NCBI GenBank assembly: GCA_032622095.1
Contig: CP136066.1
Coordinates: 108,461,319-108,525,318, forward strand
Direction: 5' to 3'
DNA: 64,000 nt
Origin: Siphonodentalium dalli
Lineage: Eukaryota; Mollusca; Scaphopoda; Gadilida; Siphonodentaliidae
Numbering within the stretch: the stretch's first letter is position 1; every line of letters begins with the position of its first letter. This document shows positions 33,938 to 45,130 of this stretch, piece after piece. The position numbers were made by a program, and so were the translations under genes. The notes under the pieces were generated by a model, which saw only the letters and a list, made by a program, of their open reading frames with translations, had not been told where the DNA came from and made no database searches.

Positions 33938-34146
33938 TTAACCCTCTGATGACTGGAGCTTCCTGAAATTTTGCGAAAACCCTATGACAATAGGGAGCCT
34001 TGCATATATAAGAGAAAACTTTTGTCTAACATTATATACCTTGACCTTGTAAGCCAGTGGAGACTCGCATATATATTAGAGAATGCACTGGCACAGGATC
34101 TTTTTTAACGCTGCTCCAGCACAGCTCCCGTCATGAAAGAGTTATT
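33938..34146. mobile_element. TTAA hairpin element, rearranged copy
   Basis: Starts TTAACCCTCTGATGACTGGA and GCTTCCTGAAATTTTGCG, ends CAGCTCCCGTCATGAAAGAGTT. The internal hairpin is shortened. Confidence 0.75.
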
Positions 34147-36272
34147 AATCTTTCTATACTAAGCACTCATTGATGAGTAGTTATCCCACAAGAAAAGTTC
34201 AGATAATACGTTAACAAATGACAATTGAACTTATTATCTGAACATTTCCTACCAATAAATAGGACTCATTCTTCACTTTTATTCTCTGTCAGCTGCTTAT
34301 TTTTCCTGAAAACCCCTGCAGATGAATAATTGACCATTCCAATGTATACCTTTATAACTGAGTGGGAAAATCCATTTAGTATAGAAAGGTTTAAATATCA
34401 AGAAAGGAACCAACCTTTTTAGTGCTAGAAAGCTTTATGTTGGCTTAATGCACCTTGTAACCAATCACGCATACTGAACCAATGGGGGCACCTATATCCT
34501 AATAATACATGTGCTGGTACTAGATTTAAACTGGTAGTGACGAAGCTTATCAAAAGTAGATGTGGGGATGGGTCAAATTTATGGAAAAAGTGGAGGGTCA
34601 CAAATATATGAAGGAGTTGGGTAACTTTATATCTGACAGTTGAGCATATAGCTGAAGATCTCAACTACTCAACATTGAATGATCAGTTTTGGAAGCAACC
34701 AAGTGCAAGGGGGAAGGTGCACATTAACATTCAGAAAATGACATTTTTTTCATTCAGAAGAATTGGCATCAAGGCACAAAAGGTAACATTTTGGTAATCA
34801 TGCATCATCATCATGAAATCAAATTCCTTGACCAAGCTCATAATATTCAACAAAGCACTTTTAGCTGATTTAGAAGGAATATCTTTGTGCCCCCCTCAGT
34901 GTAAGGATGGTTCCCTCCCTCTGCCCCCCCCCCCCCCCATTCTGGTGCCCCTGGTTCAGTTTATATCAAAAAGTTAATCCGTTCAAGTTTTCAAAGTAGG
35001 TATTTGTCTAACAGTTCATAGAGAGACAGGTGGTTAGGTACCAGCAACACTTTTAATAATTAGTGCACGTAACTGACAGTGCATTAATTAGTGTAGGTAA
35101 GTAGCATCTAGTGCGACTTTATTACATCATTATAAACCTCTAACGTGAAGTAGCTTTAAAGGATACTTGTCCAATTAGTGACTTCCTCAGAAATTAATAT
35201 TTATTGTAACATGGGTGCCAGGATCGACTTTCTACCAAGTGAGCTATAAATACAGAGATTAATACAGACACTTTTTCAATACAACCAAGTGCGCTACTGG
35301 TGCATGGCTTGATATGCCCGTTGTTTCCTCATAAAATTTGGCATACACAAAAACTAATATCTGAAGTGATTGAGCACAGACCGAATCCAAAATCAACCTT
35401 GAGAAACGAAAACAAAAGTTGTCATCTGGACACAAAATATTTGGTGTATCATGTAAGTCCAACAATGGCTTATATAATTATATCTAAGGCAAAATGTGTC
35501 TGACAGACTACATATTCAAATTTGACCTGCGTTTTTTTGTGATTAAAGGGGTACTGTACACTAAATCCAGCCTTTTATGGGAGCATCTCCTATTATAATC
35601 AACAGAATATATGCAACAAATGAATGAATTTGAGCCATGAATGAGTGCACATTTTTGCTCAAAAGGTGGGTACTGGGCTTACTCACCAGGACCCCCTGTG
35701 CAAAAATTCAGTTAGCCTTCAGGTGCCGACCTACCATCATATTTTATACCATTACTATGTTTTGTATTGAATAAAATAATAATGTGTTTTATTTATATTG
35801 TTATAAAGAGGATAAAATCAGGTGTGAACAAAATATGACACATCCTTTGATTGTATTGATTTGATACCTCTTTGATTGATCCAACAACTAAGAATAGAAT
35901 AAGATGTGCATAATTCACAACAAAATTAACACAAGTATATACTATTATACATCTTTATTGGAAACTGGAAAAAATTATAAAAGCACAGGTGTGCTTGAGT
36001 ATCTTCTCCTATTCTACAAGATAGAAAGACGTGATAGTTTTCACCTTACAAATGCTCAATGGGGGTGGGGTTATCTACGAGGATCACCCAATGTTCTATT
36101 TAGGGTAAAAAAAAACCCAGACTCAGGGCTTATCTTCGAGGATGGGCTTACTGATGGGTGTATACAGTAGTTGAAAATGTTATAACTGCACACGGATGAA
36201 TACTTTGAAGAATCTCAGTTGTTTGAAATGAAACTGTCCCATATTATAGTTATTTCAACTCTTTCTTTACTA
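34147..36272. other. Mostly unassigned
   Basis: Contains a hairpin at 34199-34246 (GTTCAGATAATA..TATTATCTGAAC), a half copy of the CTCCAAATGAATAAT MITE (34322-34392) and a poly-C tract (34926-34938). No gene recognised. Confidence 0.45.
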
Positions 36273-36494
36273 CAGTAATGCCATAAATAATCGACCCCTT
36301 AAAATTAACCACAGCAGAATTATGGGTAACTTTTCAGGATTTAGATGGAAATATGGCTTTTTGCCATTCATCGGAAAGCTTTCCCTGAGAGCTTTCCGAT
36401 GAATGGCAACAAGCCATATTTCCGACTAAATCCTGAAAAGTTACCCATAATTCTGCTGTGGTTATAAAGGAGTCGATTAATTAGGGCATTACTG
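36273..36494. mobile_element. Palindromic MITE, CAGTAATGCCC family, copy 3 (longest)
   Basis: CAGTAATGCCATAAATAATC to ATTAGGGCATTACTG with TA on both sides. The centre has GGAAAGCTTTCCCTGAGAGC, and the rest of the left arm is mirrored on the right. Confidence 0.92.
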
Positions 36495-36507
36495 TATTTA
36501 AACCCAT

Positions 36508-36580
36508 TTTTACTAAATGGATTTTCCCATCAGTTATAAAAGTAGATATTGGAACATTTAATTATTCATCTGGAGGGACG
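36508..36580. mobile_element. Half copy of CTCCAAATGAATAAT MITE
   Basis: AAATGGATTTTCCCATCAGT..TATTGGAACATTTAATTATTC..CTGGAGGG corresponds to the right arm of the copy at 7807-7966. It is also followed by the same GCAGACGATAGACAGA flank, so flank and MITE were copied together or belong to one larger repeat. Confidence 0.7.
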
Positions 36581-36632
36581 TTCAGGATATATTAAAGCAG
36601 ACGATAGACAGAAGAACTGATAATACAATTCC

Positions 36633-37003
36633 TAAGTGAATATTCAGACGACCACGATGCAATCGTAAGTGGGGAAATCGGGCCCGACAAGATCGTGGAT
36701 AGTTTGTTCCCACGATTGCGATGTCATTGTACATGATGATATCGTGGGTTGTTCGTAAAGCATGTGATTGATTGCCCTGTGATCTTTCAATCCACCATTT
36801 TTATGTACACACGACTGCTATTATGTCGCAAGTGGATGTATTCAAGGATACGCCACAATTTCGCATCTAAAATCAAACAGTGCTTGATATTATTTTTTGA
36901 CTCGCGACATTGTCGTGAGCATGTGCAATCCAACTACCGGTTACTTCATACGACGGAAATCTTTCCACTTATGATTGAATCGTGGTCGTCTGAACGTTCA
37001 TTA
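36633..37003. mobile_element. 370 bp element with 33-40 bp terminal inverted repeats (TTCAGACGACCACGAT)
   Basis: Left end TAAGTGAATATTCAGACGAC..CACGATGCAATCGTAAGTGG mirrors right end CCACTTATGATTGAATCGTG..GTCGTCTGAACGTTCATTA. The interior has further short inverted pairs (CCACGATTGCGA and related). A 102-codon frame inside has no recognisable domain. Superfamily not assigned. Confidence 0.85.
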
Positions 37004-37800
37004 AGAGAACTAACTCATCAAAGAATATTTATTTCATTACAAATTTCTTCTGGGTAGACCCTAGTTTCGGGTTTGATGACCAGTCTACTCTATGTGAGAT
37101 CCTAGTCGTGCAATATTGACAAACTCAAATCTCAACCTCAATCTCCACCATCGTCTTTTATGGGTGTAGAAGCAGCTGCCGGGATGCGGGGTCTATCTAG
37201 CACTCATCTCATCTTAAGGATAAGGTAGCTGAGGTTATAACAGCTGACTGCAGATCATTCTATACACAGAAAAGCAATCCCCGGATCTGGAATGAATTTC
37301 TTCAGAAGTCAACACAGATTGACATGTTGATTACTAAAAACGGAAGCTCCAGCTTCAGGGAAACTTGAATCAGTGACATGTAGAGAGATCTGAGGTTGCT
37401 GGCTGATCAATAGCGTAATGGATGAGCAGTGACAGGGTTTCCACTAGGGGTAGGGGAATGGGAGACCCCTCTGTAGCCACTGGCAGGAAATCTCAGTCCA
37501 TGCATCTAACTGTGAAGATCTAGGGATTTAGTAAAATACCCCCAAATTTAAGTCAAAATGATAGCTTCATCATCAGTACATTAGCTGTAAATGATGATTT
37601 GTAAAGTAATATTTTGGTACACAGGAATCAGGCCATTTAAGTGAAGTACGCGAGATTCATGGCATTTTAACCGGTATTATACGCAGTATTTATACCACCA
37701 AATTCTTCAAATTTTCATTATTTCTTAGCCAAAATGGCATATTTTGATGTAATTCAGTATCATTCATCTTGATATTTTGAAGGTATGAACACCAAATGTG

Positions 37801-37906
37801 GGAGAGCTTTCCAATGAATGGCAACAAGCCATATTTCCGACTAAATCCTGAAAAGTTACCCATAATTCTTCTGTGGTTAAGGGGTCGATTACTTAGGGCA
37901 TTACTG
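37801..37906. mobile_element. Half of a CAGTAATGCCC MITE
   Basis: Only the right arm remains: GAGAGCTTTCCAATGAATGG to CTTAGGGCATTACTG, TA after it. Confidence 0.85.
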
Positions 37907-38049
37907 TATTTAATAGTGTGAAATAACTATGACTTGTATAATATAGTTTCTAATCTGGTACGCAGGATTAACTCCTCTATTTTGTCTGTTATTAATAATA
38001 ATTAGAAGTCACATTTTTTGCCTTGAGCGACCTATTATGGACCTCGACT

Positions 38050-38565
38050 GATAGCACTTTATAACTCGGCTGATAATCCACTAAACTCGGCTGATAACCC
38101 ACTAAACTCGGCTGATAACCCACTAAACTCGGCTGACATCCCACTAAACTCGGCTGATAACCCAATAAACTCGGCTGATAACCCAATAAACTCGGCTGAT
38201 AACACACTAAACTCGGCTGATAACCCAATAAACTCGGCTGATAACCCAATAAACTCGGCTGATAAACCACTAAACTCGGATCATAACCCACTAAACTCGG
38301 CTGACATCCCACTAAACTCGGCTGATAACCCACTAAACTCGGCTGATAACCCACTAAACTCGGCTGATAACCCACTAAACTCGGCTGACATCCCGCTAAA
38401 CTCGGCTGATAACCCTCTAAACTCGGCTGATAACCCACTAAACTCGGCTGACATCCTGCTAAACTCGGCTGATAACCCACTAAACTTGGCTGACAACCCA
38501 TTAAACTTGGCTGACAACCCACTAAATTCGGCTGATAACCCACTAAACTTGGCTGATATCAGTTG
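38050..38565. repeat. 21 bp minisatellite (CTCGGCTGATAACCCACTAAA), about 24 copies
   Basis: The unit repeats with few changes (GATAA or GACAT, CCCACT or CCCAAT). Because 21 is a multiple of three, the minus strand stays open in two frames, giving heptad peptides GYQPSLV and SAEFSGL. Both frames being open equally argues against coding. The last copies are more diverged (AACTTGG). Confidence 0.93.
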
Positions 38566-38970
38566 TGATGTCACCGAGCGAAGTGTAGTGTCTACATCCA
38601 ATGTAACAGCAATTAGGGGATGCAGAATATAGGCCGATATAACTAAAATTTCATAATGGACTTGAAGTAATGGCATTTCATGGTGTGTTTCATGTCATTT
38701 CGAACTGGTATTTCCTCCGTAATTTAAATGGAAATCATGAATATCTACTCGGACATATAACGTGCGTGGACATACACAAATATACAACTCTTCAACATCA
38801 TATTTAAGATGTATATTTAGTTATTTTGTATATAATAATTAATATATCTGTTGTCCATTCAATTGCATGTTTACACCGATGAACTGAAATTGGAATGGAT
38901 AATGATGGTATTACATGTACCATATACTATTGATCTAATTAATAACTTGGTTAGTTTGATATCAGCCCTT

Positions 38971-39023
38971 GGTAACTTCATATCAGCCTACAACCTTTGG
39001 TCTCAGGCTGATATGAAGTTACC
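38971..39023. repeat. Perfect 19 bp inverted repeat
   Basis: GGTAACTTCATATCAGCCT and AGGCTGATATGAAGTTACC with a 15 bp spacer. The outer flanks also mirror each other loosely (TTGATATCAGCC / CAGGCTGATAAC). GGCTGATA is also the core of the minisatellite 400 bp upstream. Confidence 0.88.
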
Positions 39024-39063
39024 TCAGGCTGATAACTTGGCCAATATCCATCTAACCAAGTAA

Positions 39064-40270
39064 TATCCTCTAAGTATTGGGGAGGGTATGACACCCTCCA
39101 ATGTGTAGGAGTTTTCTGATGATGAAGGCTTATATTTGTTTACAAAAAGCCAGATGTGTTTATAAGGCACAATGAAACATATCAATTAGGTGTATATTTC
39201 ATACAGATGTTTGATCGTTGATATCCCTGAAATTTGATCGAGGATGATACCAGAGTAATGCCGTATTATATATATCAGTTCATGCTCAGGTAGACAGTAT
39301 CTTGCAAAGACAAACATTTTATTGGCCTTGAGCTGTTACTGTTTCTGATGCAATTATTTGTAAAGTCGTAGTTAATTCACTGTTATTATTTTTCAACAAA
39401 ATAGACAACAAAATCCACACAGAAAAAGATGGTGACCATCATATTGCAAACTCACATTATTAACCACAATAATAACAGGGCAAAATTTTCAAATTTGAGT
39501 GGTTGATGCAATTTATTGGCTGAACATTTGTATGAGGAAATGATACCTGATGGCATTTATGACAGATTAATTTGTCAGTAGAGTATATACTGGGTCCTTG
39601 CTTTTATCCAGACAGTTATAGTTGATGACTATGCACATTACCAGACTGATAACTATACACAAAATTTGTTATGACACATCAACAGGCAATAAAGCGGAAA
39701 GTGTGATTGATTTTTTTGCTATTATATAACCATAACAATGAATATATATTTCTATTTTATCGACATGTTAGCACAAACATGAATTCCGCATTGCCAGAGA
39801 ACAAACTAATCTACCTGAATTAATTGTTGCCGACGGATAGAATTGATTGCATCCCATTTTTACTGATAAATTGCATGCCATATCCAGATGCATAGATCCA
39901 TTTCTGCAGTATAGGAAACCATAAAATCTATGGCCAGTGTGAAATAATGAGGTGAAAGAAAAAATTATTTGTCATTCAGGTTTTGCTATGTACCCTATTT
40001 TAAACCCCATTCCTACTTGTTCCCTACAGAAATTTCATGTTTTCATGAAATATTTTTTCTAAAAAAAATAAATAAAAATTATATGTGTCAGAATGGGTTG
40101 TTTTCTATATCAAGGCATTGTGTTTATTACAGTTTATACGAAGATAATCAAAATTAATCTGACTTGTGTAGCCTCAACCAGTTGTTTACTATTCTTTGGC
40201 CTAATAACTGTACTACAAGAGGATGCATCATAGGTCCTGGTATATCCCCGATAGTGACATATTGAAACAC
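39064..40270. other. No recognisable feature
   Basis: AT-rich DNA without a gene or matched repeat. Confidence 0.4.
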
Positions 40271-40560
40271 AGACAGAAAACAATCCTGATTTAAAATAAT
40301 GACAAAGGAGAATAACTCTAAAAGAGAAAATGCAAACATCACCAACACTTCATTGAAAGTCCTCGTGGAGGTGAACATACATACAAATTTCACTAAAACA
40401 AATTGGATCAAGGTCATAATCATCGCAGGTGAACAGGTTCGAAAATATTATAATGACGAAAAGGGAGAAGACTCCACTAACTGATGGATGGACATTGATA
40501 CCAATATACTCTCGGGGTGCAGAGACAACAAATAAGAATAACTCTTGGATAGAAAATGCA
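40271..40560 (+). repeat. Decayed array-type units
   Basis: GAATAACTCTAAAAGAGAAA, AGTCCTCGTGGAGGTGAACA and ATACAAATTTCACTAAAAC resemble units at 8.2-8.9 kb. The 3' module is not visible. Confidence 0.55.
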
Positions 40561-40880
40561 CAGAAACAACGTTATTATGCACTCTTTCATACACATTCCA
40601 CATAGCAAACATCTATACTAATTTTAATTGGCATTCAACAAGCCATGGCTTAACTATCTATGTTGACAGATAGAAGACCATGAAATCCAGATAAACAGCA
40701 AAAAATAACATAACACTATAGAACATAAAATTTCATCAACTTCATTTAGTCCTCTTTCTATTAAAAGTTCCAAGAAGAGTCAGATTACAAAAACCCTTGC
40801 ATTACTATAAAATACTCATTCACGAGTATAGTACCTTTTAGTAGAAATTTTCAGATAGTATTAAAGAGCAACAATAGGTA

Positions 40881-41034
40881 CAGTAATGCTCTAATTAATC
40901 AACCTCTTAACCACAGCAGAATTATGGGTAACTTTTCAGGATTTAGTCGGAAATATGGCTTGTTGCCATTCATCGGAAAGCTCTCGGCCATAATTATACT
41001 GTGGTTAAGAGGTCGATTAATTAGGGCATTACTG
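40881..41034. mobile_element. Palindromic MITE, CAGTAATGCCC family, copy 4 (internally deleted)
   Basis: CAGTAATGCTCTAATTAATC to ATTAGGGCATTACTG, TA at 40879 and 41035. The right inner arm is deleted after GGAAAGCTCTCGG. Confidence 0.9.
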
Positions 41035-41175
41035 TAGTTTGTTGAACATATTATCTGAACATATATCCCACAAATGAATAGAAATCCTGTCAGCTAATTT
41101 AACCTGAATACCATTCCAAATGAATAGTAGAACATTCCTATGTGTAATTTTATAATTGATGGAGTGTCCATTTAG

Positions 41176-41600
41176 TTAACCCTTCCATGACACGAGCTTA
41201 CTGAATTTTTGCGAAAACCCTGTGCCAATCCATTCTCTTATATATGTGAGTCTCCCATAGCCTCGCATATACAGTAATGCCCTAAATAATTGACTCCTTA
41301 ACCACAGCAGAATTATAGATAATTTTTCAGGATTTAGTTGGAAATATGGCTTGTTGCCATTCATCATTCATTCCGACTAAATCCTGAAAAATTACCCATA
41401 ATTCTGCTGTGGTTAAGGAGTCAATTATTTAGGGCATTTCTGTATAAGAGAATGCATGGCCTAACAATATGTACCTTGACAGCCAGTGCATTCTCTTATA
41501 TATGCGAGCCTCCCTATGGGAGACTCACATATATAAGATAATGCACTGGCACAGGATCTTTAATGCTGCAACAGCATGGCTCCTGCCATGAAAGGGTTAA
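41176..41600. mobile_element. TTAA hairpin element carrying a nested MITE
   Basis: TTAACCCTTCCATGACACGA on the left and GCCATGAAAGGGTTAA on the right, with TTAA at 41176-41179 and 41597-41600. Internal hairpins are as in the family. The stem sequence CCTCGCATATATAAGAG is split by the MITE at 41272-41442. Confidence 0.92.
41272..41442. mobile_element. Palindromic MITE, CAGTAATGCCC family, copy 5 (nested)
   Basis: CAGTAATGCCCTAAATAATT to ATTTAGGGCATTTCTG. TA flanks both ends. Deleting the MITE and one TA gives CCTCGCATATATAAGAG, exactly the uninterrupted family sequence, so TA is the target duplication. Confidence 0.95.
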
Positions 41601-42191
41601 AGATAAGAGTAAAAAGAAAAGAACATGTATATATTGATGTGTACTTGAGTATAGAGGTCAACAATATGCAGCAGTGTATATAGACAGGCCTCCCAGTCAA
41701 AACAACGCAGGAAACGACCAAATTAGCTCAATATATCAAATTAGTATACCACGTACCGACAGAGTGAGGAGCATTACGTAATTAATCTGTCAATTAGAAT
41801 ACGAATCGGCAAAATTAGATCAATATTTTCACGAGGTGCACCCATGTCTCAAGGAATATATGGCATTCCAATAAACTCGAAACAAGAGGTTCCACCACTG
41901 GTGCTGGGATATCTCCATGATGCCAGATTGAAACATGGGCAGGAAACCAAAATAGCAATACCACCAACAACCTTGTAGACAGCCTTTGCGATGGTGATGG
42001 AACAGCCATACTTAGTTTCATTCAGATCCTATAACCCATGGCCGAGATAGTCAAGCAGCAGACAAAAAACTATTATTTCCAGATAAACATAGAAAGAATA
42101 TTACTTTAGAATGTAAAACAGAAACAATTTCATTGGGCCCTACTCTTTTGAATGACTCATAATGCCAAACATCAAAACCTTATTTTATTCA
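41601..42191. repeat. Unassigned DNA grading into decayed array-type units
   Basis: TTTCATTCAGATCCTATAAC..CCATGGCCGAGAT recurs after the fold-back element as CTCATTCAGATCTGACAACT..CATGGCTGAGAT, so the element at 42192 interrupted an array unit or an old duplicate. Confidence 0.5.
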
Positions 42192-42568
42192 AGCCTGAGT
42201 TTAGTGTGCCTATCATTTGCAGAATGAGGTCCCCAGAGGGTGAATTTAGTGACGCTATCCCGCATAGTTGGCTAGCATCATCAAATTCACCCTCTGGGGA
42301 CCTCATTATGCATGGCCTCATCTGCTATGGGAGACATAGACTCAGATTGAAGTTCCCATGCAATTTGGTGATATAGAGAAACTAAAAATAAAAATAAAAA
42401 TAGAATGTATGTGAAGAAGTTGCCAGAGAAGATGAGGCCCATTAAGCATAATGAGGTCCCCAGAGGGTGAATTTAGTGATGCTAGCCTCATATGCGGGAT
42501 AGCATCAATAAATTCACTCTCTGGAGACCTGAGGCATTCTGAAAATGACAGGCACACTAAACTCAGGT
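42192..42568. mobile_element. 377 bp fold-back element, GGGTGAATTTAGTGATGCTA family
   Basis: Outer inverted ends CCTGAGTTTAGTGTGCC and GGCACACTAAACTCAGG with TATCATTTGCAGAATG / CATTCTGAAAATGACA. Inside are two separate palindromes built of GAGGTCCCCAGAGGGTGAAT arms (42222-42306 and 42450-42531). Short or partial relatives lie at 2.03 kb, 12.9 kb, 13.2 kb and 60.03 kb. Confidence 0.88.
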
Positions 42569-43416
42569 TTGATCTCATTCAGATCTGACAACTCATGGCT
42601 GAGATATATGCCTGGACAAACAGACGGACAGACAAAGTCAATCCAAAATTAATTTCCTTGAATAGTGGGGGTATAACAAGTAACTTTCCACTGATATGTT
42701 CGAGGATATGGCAGTTGTGGGAGTCAAAATGTCATATATTTCTTTGCGAAGATAAATCTCTTATTACTCTGGCAAAAATCAATGAACCTATACCCCAATT
42801 TGAGCATGACCTTTATTCAGTCTCTTTGAAAAGCCGACAAAAATCATATATCAGAATTATGTCTCAAGAAGTTTCCATAATATTTCATCTCTATGAAGGC
42901 GTGGCATTCCCAACATGACGTAATAAACCATTTCCAAATATGGAGTGCATTCCATGGCGTAGTAAATGTTTGTGAGAATCGTAGTATTTAGATATAGTTA
43001 TATAAATACAACTAGATGCAAAAGAATAATCAGTCATGAGTATTGCTGACTGATAAAAAACTTGAAGATGATGTCTCTAATATTGCGATGAGTAAATTGA
43101 ACTATGGATATATCGCCTGTATTCAGTTGAATTGACAATGCGTGGGAAAATTGTCAACACTTCATTGACCTCTGATCCATGACGTGATCTTCTATGAAAT
43201 CGCACGCAGTCTGCACCACTCTCCAATGAAATGGAGGGAATCCCTTCAACACAGAACCTAATTTTAATAGAGTTCTAGAGACGTAATTCCGATATAGGAT
43301 TTTCGTCGGCTTTTCAAAGAGACTGGACCTTTACTATGATGTTGACCAAGCAGCCATAACAATAGTTATCTTACCCAGAAAACATAAATTTATGGAAAAA
43401 AGGCACAGGCATTACA
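42569..43416. other. Decayed array tail (CAGACGGACAGACA) and unassigned DNA
   Basis: 42615-42640 has AAACAGACGGACAGACAAAG, the tract type seen at array-element ends. The rest shows no gene or matched repeat. Confidence 0.45.
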
Positions 43417-43595
43417 TTAACCCTTTCATAATGGGAGTTGCGCTGGTACAGCATTAAAGATCCTGTGCCTGCCAGTGTATTGTCTTATATATGGGAGTCT
43501 CACATAGTATGGGAGCCTCGCATATATATTAAAGAGAATGCATTGGCACAGAGTTTTCACAAAATTTCAGGAAGCTCCAGTAAAGGACGGGTTAA
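43417..43595. mobile_element. TTAA hairpin element, short copy
   Basis: TTAACCCTTTCATAATGGGA..GCTGGTACAGCATTAAAGA at left; CAGGAAGCTCCAGTAAAGGA..CGGGTTAA at right. A single internal hairpin (ATATATGGGAGTCTCACATA) replaces the usual two. Confidence 0.88.
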
Positions 43596-44425
43596 AAATC
43601 AATCCAGTTATCATCTGAAAATGAATAGTGATTCTATCAAATGGACTGGTAGGTGGACAGATGGACAAGTAATACAAAATATTCATTAAAATAAAATGGT
43701 GAATAAAAATGAAATTATTATTTTCAACAATTAGCAGTTTTAACTTAATAAACAAACAATAGTTATTTCTCAAATAATTTTGAAGACAATGAGTCTAATA
43801 CATTATTAAAGCTTGAAGGTAATGGTGTATGAACATGGTGACCACCCCAATCCATTTAAGACACTTTTAGCTACATCCATGGCCATGCCAGTTACCAGAA
43901 TCAAGTATCATCCTGAAGAAAATAAATTAACATAGGTGTTGGAATATTGATTGTTGTCGTTACGCAGTCAGTACGAGATTGTCTCGTATTATTATGAAGT
44001 AATCAGATCAGCCGCTTAGAGAACATCAACTATAAGTAAATGAACGAAGAGGATGAGTGGGTCTTATCTGAACAAACATTTCCATTTTTATTGAACGTAA
44101 CGCAGAAACGGAAGTGCATACCCTTGGGGTATAAATACATTTCCGTGTTTAGTCTGCCATGCTCAGCTCCACCTACTATCGATGAAATACTACATTGGCT
44201 CAGGTGGTTAGGTCAATGGCCGTCATCACAAACCCTGATATGGATGAAAAGTGGGTTCAATTATCAAACTTGATCTAAGTTGATAGATATCTCAGTGTGC
44301 GAATCCAATTGAAAAAGGCATTTTACGTTAGAAATAAGAACTTTTTCAGGCAGTTTACAAAGAAATGAACACCTCGTGATGAGTGAGTGATTTAGAATCA
44401 ATGTTACCCCAAGTATCACAGCAAT

Positions 44426-44512
44426 CATATTTCCGACTAAATCCTGAAAAGTTACCCATAATTCTGATGTGGTTTATATAAGGAGTCGATTTAAATATTT
44501 AGGGCATTACTG
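44426..44512. mobile_element. Half of a CAGTAATGCCC MITE
   Basis: CATATTTCCGACTAAATCCT to ATTTAGGGCATTACTG followed by TA. The left arm is missing. Confidence 0.85.
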
Positions 44513-44519
44513 TACCACT

Positions 44520-45130
44520 AACTTCAATGCCAAAATGTTATCAAATTCTAAGTCGAAAAATGACTAACTCATGTGAAAATAATTGGATAGAACCTATATT
44601 TGAGCTTGGCCTGTATATTTAGATTGGAAACACACACACACCAGCTTTGGTTCTGATCCCATAATCCAAACAGGAGTTATCAGTTGGAAACCAAAATGTT
44701 ATGAAATCAGTCAATTCTAATTCGAAATGGCCGTAATTCATGAAAAAATAATTGGCGGAACACATATTTGAACTTGGCCTGTATTTCTAGCTGAGAAATA
44801 CACATACAGTAATGCCCTAAGTAATCGACTCCATAACCACAGCAGAATTATGGGTAACTTTTCAGGATTTTATATACAGTCGGAAATATGGCAACAAGCC
44901 ATAATTTCCGACTGTATATAAAATCCTGAAAAGTTACCCATAATTCTGCTGTGGTTATGGAGTCGATTACTTAGGGCATTGCTGTACCAACTTTGGTTCA
45001 GATCAAATAATCCAAACTAGGGTTATCAGTCGGAAACCAAAAATGTTAACGGATGGATGGAGAAACTCAACGGACGGACAGACAGACTGATTACATAATA
45101 CAACCTTTTTTTCAAAAGGGTGTATAAAAA
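44520..45130 (+). mobile_element. Array-type element, 170 bp units with nested MITE
   Basis: Units carry AAAATGTTATCAAATTCTAA, GAACTTGGCCTGTATTT, AATCCAAACTAGGGTTATCA and ACCAA.TTTGGTTCAGATC. The 3' module has AACGGACGGACAGACAGACT and a hairpin AACCTTTTTTTC / AAAAGGGTGT. The MITE at 44807 interrupts a unit. A second piece of the family is at 46265-46525 with its own tail. Confidence 0.75.
44807..44984. mobile_element. Palindromic MITE, CAGTAATGCCC family, copy 6
   Basis: CAGTAATGCCCTAAGTAATC to ACTTAGGGCATTGCTG, TA on both sides. The empty site CACATACCAACTT is preserved in the related unit at 46395, confirming TA duplication. The centre carries TTTTATATACAGTCGG instead of the usual TTTAGTCGG. 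Confidence 0.95.

Noticed and set aside
36749-37057. 102-codon open frame
   Set aside because: It runs from inside a MITE-like element through its terminal repeat into flanking DNA; no domain is recognisable.
37992-38676. Minus-strand frames of 183 and 131 codons with heptad repeats
   Set aside because: Both are produced by a 21 bp minisatellite; two different frames are open at once, and no signal or domain surrounds them.
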